The position numbers and the translations under genes were made by a program. Below the pieces are notes generated by a model that had not been told where the DNA came from, searched no databases, and was given only the letters and a program-made list of their open reading frames with translations. Positions 4,645-7,922 of a stretch of DNA of 7,922 nt are shown piece after piece (position 1 is the stretch's first letter; the number at the start of each line of letters is the position of its first letter). Source of the DNA: Massilia sp. UBA2709 (lineage in GTDB: Bacteria; Pseudomonadota; Gammaproteobacteria; Burkholderiales; Burkholderiaceae_D); assembly GCA_002354135.1 (NCBI GenBank), contig DEKZ01000412.1, positions 1-7,922 on the forward strand. Reading direction: 5' to 3'.

Positions 4645-6144
4645 ATGAAATATTCGGATCTTCGGGATTTTATGTCCCAACTGCAACAAATCGGCGAATT
4701 AAAGCAGGTTGCCCTGCCAGTATCGACCCATCTCGAGATGACCGAGGTGGCCGACCGCACGCTGCGCGCCGCCGGGCCGGCCCTGCTGTTCCAGAATCCG
4801 ACGGATGCGAAGGGCGCCGCGCACGCGATGCCGGTGCTGGCCAACCTGTTCGGCACGCCGCAGCGGGTGGCGCTGGGCATGGGCGCCGACGACGTGGGCG
4901 AACTGCGCCGCATCGGCCACGTGCTGGCGCGCCTGAAGGAGCCGGAGCCGCCGCGCGGCTTCAAGGACATCATGGGCCTGGGTTCGCTCGTGAAGGCGGT
5001 GTGGGACATGGCCCCGAAAGAAGTGAAGGGCGCCTCCTGCCAGGAAATCGTGTGGGAAGGCGACGACGTCGACCTCGGCCGCCTGCCGATCCAGCATTGC
5101 TGGCCGGGCGACATCGCGCCCCTGATCACCTGGGGCCTGGTGATCACCAAGGGCCCGAACAAGAAGCGGCAGAACCTGGGCATCTACCGCCAGCAGGTCC
5201 TGGGCCGCAACAAGGTCATCATGCGCTGGCTCGCCCACCGCGGCGGCGCATTGGACTTCCGCGAGCACGCCATCGCCAATCCGGGCAAACCCTATCCGGT
5301 CGCGGTGGCCCTGGGCGCCGACCCGGCCACCATCCTGGGCGCGGTGACGCCGGTGCCGGACGCTTTGTCCGAATACCAGTTCGCCGGCCTGCTGCGCGGC
5401 CAGCGCACGGCGCTCACCAAGGCCATCGGCAGCGAGCTGCGGGTGCCGGCGTCCGCCGAGATCGTGCTGGAAGGTCATATTTATCCGGATGAGAACCACC
5501 CCTCGGGCTTCGAGCATGCGGTCGAAGGTCCCTACGGCGACCACACCGGTTATTACAATGAGCAGGACAGCTTCCCGGTATTCACGATCGACCGCATCAC
5601 CATGCGGCGCGATCCAATCTACCACTCGACCTACACCGGCAAACCGCCGGACGAGCCGGCCGTGCTGGGCGTGGCGCTGAACGAAGTCTTCATCCCGCTG
5701 CTGCAGAAGCAGTTCAGCGAGATCACCGACTTCTACCTGCCGCCGGAGGGCTGCAGCTACCGCATGGCCGTGGTGCAGATGAAGAAGCAGTACGCCGGCC
5801 ACGCCAAGCGCGTGATGTTCGGGGTCTGGAGCTTCCTGCGCCAGTTCATGTATACCAAGTTCATCGTCGTGGTCGACGAGGACGTCGACGTGCGCGACTG
5901 GAAGGAAGTGATCTGGGCAATCACGACCCGGGTCGACCCGACGCGCGACACGGTGCTGGTCGATAACACGCCGATCGACTACCTCGACTTCGCTTCTCCC
6001 ATTAGCGGACTCGGCAGTAAGATGGGGATCGACGCCACCAACAAGTGGCCGGGCGAGACCAGCCGCGAGTGGGGCACCCCGATCGCGATGACGCCGGAAG
6101 TGAAGACCCGGGTCGACGCGATCTGGCAGCAGTTGGGCTTGTAA
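4645..6144 (+). CDS. ubiD: 4-hydroxy-3-polyprenylbenzoate decarboxylase UbiD
   Basis: This 499-residue prenylated-FMN-dependent decarboxylase removes the carboxyl group from 4-hydroxy-3-polyprenylbenzoate in ubiquinone synthesis. It needs the UbiX flavin prenyltransferase, which is not in the window. The sequence follows E. coli UbiD nearly end to end: KYSDLRDFM at the N-terminus, CWPGDIAPLITWGL (152-165), RQNLGIYRQQ (175-184) and MRWLAHRGGALD (193-204) around the cofactor site, ALGADPATILGAVTPVPD (222-239), EGPYGDHTGYYNE (294-306), YTGKPPDEPAVLG (330-342), KKQYAGHAKRVMFG (380-393) and NTPIDYLDFASP (441-452). Length is normal. A TTG codon directly before the ATG could also start; the ATG is preferred because it gives the usual MKYxDLRDF start. 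There is no clear Shine-Dalgarno sequence in the AT-rich leader. It appears to be monocistronic. Confidence 0.97.
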   Translation: MKYSDLRDFMSQLQQIGELKQVALPVSTHLEMTEVADRTLRAAGPALLFQNPTDAKGAAHAMPVLANLFGTPQRVALGMGADDVGELRRIGHVLARLKEPEPPRGFKDIMGLGSLVKAVWDMAPKEVKGASCQEIVWEGDDVDLGRLPIQHCWPGDIAPLITWGLVITKGPNKKRQNLGIYRQQVLGRNKVIMRWLAHRGGALDFREHAIANPGKPYPVAVALGADPATILGAVTPVPDALSEYQFAGLLRGQRTALTKAIGSELRVPASAEIVLEGHIYPDENHPSGFEHAVEGPYGDHTGYYNEQDSFPVFTIDRITMRRDPIYHSTYTGKPPDEPAVLGVALNEVFIPLLQKQFSEITDFYLPPEGCSYRMAVVQMKKQYAGHAKRVMFGVWSFLRQFMYTKFIVVVDEDVDVRDWKEVIWAITTRVDPTRDTVLVDNTPIDYLDFASPISGLGSKMGIDATNKWPGETSREWGTPIAMTPEVKTRVDAIWQQLGL

Positions 6145-6171
6145 CCCGGCTTGTAACCCGGCTTGTAATCG
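6136..6171 (+). repeat. 12-bp tandem repeat over the ubiD stop codon
   Basis: GGCTTGTAACCC occurs at 6136-6147 and 6148-6159, then GGCTTGTAATCG at 6160-6171. The first copy holds the last codons and TAA of ubiD. The 12-base period keeps the extra TAA codons in frame, so the end reads Leu-stop three times. Confidence 0.9.
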
Positions 6172-6246
6172 GGCCGGCTTCCGTGCGTCGTGCCGGACCG
6201 GGTCGGGCTAGACTCGGGTTTTGAACACGACGCAGATGGAGGCTCG

Positions 6247-6933
6247 ATGAATATCCTGATGGTGCTGACCTCGCACGACCAGCTCGGCGATACCGGCAAG
6301 AAAACCGGCTTCTGGCTGGAAGAGTTTGCCGCTCCTTATTATGTGTTCAAGGATGCCGGCGCCAGGCTCACGCTGGCTTCGCCCAAGGGCGGACAGCCGC
6401 CGCTCGATCCGAAAAGCGACGAGCCGGATGCCCAGACCGAGGCCACCCGCCGCTACCAGGGCGACCCGGCCGCGCAACAGGCCCTGGTCAATACCGTGAA
6501 ACTGTCGAGCGTGAACGCCCGGGACTTCGACGCCGTGTTCTATCCGGGCGGCCACGGCCCGCTCTGGGACCTGGCGCAGGACGCCGATTCGATCCGGCTG
6601 ATCGAGGCCATGATCGCCGGCGGCAAGCCGGTCGCCGCGGTCTGCCACGCGCCGGGCGTGCTGGGGCAGGTCAAAGGTCCCGATGGCGCGCCGCTGGTCA
6701 AGGGCAAGCGCGTGACGGGCTTCACCAATACCGAGGAGGCCGCGGTCGGCCTGACGGACGTGGTGCCCTTCCTGGTCGAGGACATGCTGGTCAAGAACGG
6801 CGGGCAGTACAGCAAGGCGGGGGACTGGGCGCCCTATGTCGTGACCGACGGGCTGCTGGTGACGGGACAGAATCCGGCCTCGTCCGAGCCGGGTGCGCAG
6901 GCCTTGTTGGCCCTGCTGAAAAACCGCTCCTGA
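6247..6933 (+). CDS. DJ-1/PfpI family protein, Hsp31-like (type 1 glutamine amidotransferase domain)
   Basis: This 228-residue protein belongs to the DJ-1/PfpI superfamily. The nucleophile elbow AAVCHAPGVL has C133 next to H134. The acidic partner lies in GFWLEEFAAPYY (E25/E26), and the substrate-side loop is VFYPGGHGPLWDL (97-109). The inserted segment between about 48 and 90 (PKGGQPPLDPKSDEPDAQTE) matches the larger Hsp31-like branch rather than the 190-residue DJ-1 core. Members act as glutathione-independent glyoxalases (methylglyoxal to lactate) or chaperones in stress. Which activity applies here cannot be read from sequence. A GGAGG four bases before the ATG supports the start; a longer in-frame start at 6190 has no comparable support. 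No signal peptide is visible. TAGACT at 6209-6214 is a possible -10. The gene lies between ubiD and ffs, probably transcribed on its own. Confidence 0.9.
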   Translation: MNILMVLTSHDQLGDTGKKTGFWLEEFAAPYYVFKDAGARLTLASPKGGQPPLDPKSDEPDAQTEATRRYQGDPAAQQALVNTVKLSSVNARDFDAVFYPGGHGPLWDLAQDADSIRLIEAMIAGGKPVAAVCHAPGVLGQVKGPDGAPLVKGKRVTGFTNTEEAAVGLTDVVPFLVEDMLVKNGGQYSKAGDWAPYVVTDGLLVTGQNPASSEPGAQALLALLKNRS

Positions 6934-6944
6934 GGGGCGTGCAA

Positions 6945-6973
6945 CCCGGCCCCCCAAAAACGGTGGGGTCGGG
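6945..6973 (+). terminator. GC-rich hairpin between the PfpI gene and ffs, no U-tract
   Basis: CCCGGCCCC (6945-6953) pairs with GGGGTCGGG (6965-6973), nine pairs with one G.T, across an 11-base loop. It starts 11 bases after the stop codon but is followed by TATAAT rather than T residues. It may weakly terminate or protect the 3' end; it also covers the -35 zone of ffs. Confidence 0.45.
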
Positions 6974-6979
6974 TATAAT
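6974..6979 (+). promoter_or_regulatory. Consensus -10 box of ffs
   Basis: A perfect TATAAT lies six to seven bases before the 5' foot of the 4.5S RNA, exactly where its promoter should be. The -35 position (about 6951-6956) is a C-run and does not resemble TTGACA. Confidence 0.75.
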
Positions 6980-6984
6980 GAGGG

Positions 6985-7088
6985 CTGGCGGGCCCCTGCG
7001 CATTGTGGCATGGTTTACCTGGTCAGGTCGGGAACGAAGCAGCCAAAGCCGTTCACCGCAAGTGCCGCAGATCAGGCTCGCCTCCTTC
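6985..7088 (+). ncRNA. ffs: 4.5S signal recognition particle RNA (small bacterial type)
   Basis: The conserved apical domain lies at 7017-7044: GGTCAGGTCGGGAACGAAGC followed by AGCC. It has the GGAA tetraloop (7031-7034) and the asymmetric loop that binds the Ffh M domain. The closing pair is G7030-C7035, a swap of the C-G in E. coli, so pairing is kept. The ends fold back: GGCGGGCC (6987-6994) pairs with GGCTCGCC (7075-7082) with one G.U. About 104 nt, typical for the Alu-less form. With Ffh and FtsY it delivers nascent membrane proteins to the translocon. A short T-run (7090-7093) follows the base of the stem. Both ends are approximate. It precedes dnaX, a widespread bacterial arrangement. 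Confidence 0.95.
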
Positions 7089-7098
7089 GTTTTCCTTC

Positions 7099-7124
7099 CT
7101 GCTGTCTCCCCCTGCTGTCTCCCC
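7099..7124 (+). repeat. 13-bp tandem repeat between ffs and dnaX
   Basis: CTGCTGTCTCCCC occurs twice in tandem (7099-7111, 7112-7124) in a pyrimidine-rich stretch, with a decayed third copy (TGTAGTATCCCCG, 7125-7137). The remaining bases up to dnaX hold the AT-rich island at 7179-7214 with the perfect palindrome GAACAATTGTTC (7181-7192). Confidence 0.8.
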
Positions 7125-7277
7125 TGTAGTATCCCCGCTGTCCCTCTCTGCGCTGTTTATCCCGAGTCGCTCTTCATGTTGAACAATTGTTCGGCAGTTA
7201 AAACATTTGTTGCAATTTCGATAGGCCGATCCGGAAGTGCCTCAGCCGCTGATGTTCGCGGCAAGCGCCAACTGCGG

Positions 7278-7283
7278 TAAAAT
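7278..7283 (+). promoter_or_regulatory. Probable -10 box of dnaX
   Basis: TAAAAT is followed by CGCGGC and the dnaX ATG. A -10 at this place would start transcription at or within a base or two of the start codon. The -35 at 17-base spacing (TTCGCG, 7255-7260) is weak. Confidence 0.4.
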
Positions 7284-7289
7284 CGCGGC

Positions 7290-7922
7290 ATGTCCTATCA
7301 AGTCCTCGCCCGCAAATACCGTCCCAAGAACTTCGAAACGCTGGTCGGCCAGGAGCACGTCGTGCGCGCGCTCACCCATGCGCTGCACACGGGCCGCCTG
7401 CACCACGCCTACCTGTTCACGGGCACCCGCGGCGTCGGCAAGACCACGCTGTCGCGTATCCTTGCCAAGTCGCTCAACTGCACCGGCCCGGATGGGCAGG
7501 GCGGGATCACGGCCGAGCCGTGCGGCCAGTGCGAAGCCTGCCGCGCGATCGACGCCGGCCGCTTCGTCGACTATATAGAGATGGACGCCGCCTCGAACCG
7601 CGGCGTCGACGAAATGGCGCAGCTGCTCGAGCAGGCCGTGTACGCGCCCAGCAATGCCCGCTTCAAGGTCTACATGATCGACGAAGTGCACATGCTCACC
7701 AACCACGCCTTCAATGCGATGCTGAAGACGCTCGAGGAGCCGCCCGAGCACGTCAAGTTCATTCTCGCGACCACCGATCCGCAGAAGATTCCCGTGACGG
7801 TGCTGTCGCGCTGCTTGCAGTTCAACCTGAAGCAGATGCCGCCCGGCCACATCGTCGGCCACCTCGAGAACATCCTGGGACAGGAAGGCGTGAGCTTCGA
7901 ACAGCCGGCGCTGCGCCTGCTG
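7290..7922 (+). CDS. dnaX: DNA polymerase III subunits gamma/tau (N-terminal 211 codons, 3' end outside window)
   Basis: This is the ATPase of the clamp loader that opens the beta clamp onto primed DNA. The visible part starts MSYQVLARKYRPKNFETLVG, the family signature. Walker A is GTRGVGKT (45-52). The four zinc cysteines are C64, C78, C81 and C84. Walker B is YMIDEVHML (128-136), followed by NAMLKTLEEPPEHVKFILATTDP (142-164) and the SRC arginine motif (173-175). Domains III-V, and any frameshift site that would split gamma from tau, are beyond the edge. The start is set by homology; no Shine-Dalgarno sequence precedes it. Its position after ffs, usually followed by a YbaB-type gene and recR, is widely conserved. 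Confidence 0.96.
   Translation, partial: MSYQVLARKYRPKNFETLVGQEHVVRALTHALHTGRLHHAYLFTGTRGVGKTTLSRILAKSLNCTGPDGQGGITAEPCGQCEACRAIDAGRFVDYIEMDAASNRGVDEMAQLLEQAVYAPSNARFKVYMIDEVHMLTNHAFNAMLKTLEEPPEHVKFILATTDPQKIPVTVLSRCLQFNLKQMPPGHIVGHLENILGQEGVSFEQPALRLL

Overview
The window is a GC-rich chromosomal segment from a betaproteobacterium, most likely family Oxalobacteraceae (Massilia/Duganella type). This rests on the close match of UbiD, NusB, lumazine synthase and DnaX to proteobacterial forms, on the RibB with a degenerate second domain, and on the gene order. I could not search a database, so the genus is an inference. Most of the window is housekeeping; the unusual material lies between the genes.

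Left edge (1-770): the minus strand carries the start of a response regulator (receiver domain, cut by the window edge). An AT-rich divergent intergenic region follows. It holds a textbook intrinsic terminator on the minus strand upstream of the regulator, and a TAAAAT box that probably drives the riboflavin genes.

Riboflavin/nusB operon (771-2962, plus): ribB fused to an inactive-looking GTP cyclohydrolase II-like domain (RibBX type), then ribH and nusB, closely spaced with good ribosome binding sites and ended by a strong terminator. RibB and RibH make the two substrates that meet in lumazine synthesis; NusB is an antitermination factor, and its linkage to ribH is common in bacteria.

Repeat region (2963-3258): three 26-28 bp hairpin repeats with a GTAG foot, in the style of REP/BIME elements, sit between two convergent terminators. 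The terminators themselves share an inverted core sequence.

Minus-strand lytic transglycosylase (3259-4164): a membrane-anchored GH23 enzyme. A near-consensus sigma-70 promoter about 320 bases upstream predicts a leader of about 310 nt carrying a hairpin plus U-tract. This is the best candidate here for an undescribed regulatory element.

Right half (4645-7922, plus): ubiD (ubiquinone decarboxylase, its stop codon copied in a 12-bp tandem repeat), a DJ-1/PfpI family gene, the 4.5S signal recognition particle RNA (ffs), and the first 211 codons of dnaX. The ffs-dnaX linkage is a widespread bacterial arrangement. No CRISPR array, tRNA, insertion sequence, prophage or defence gene is visible.
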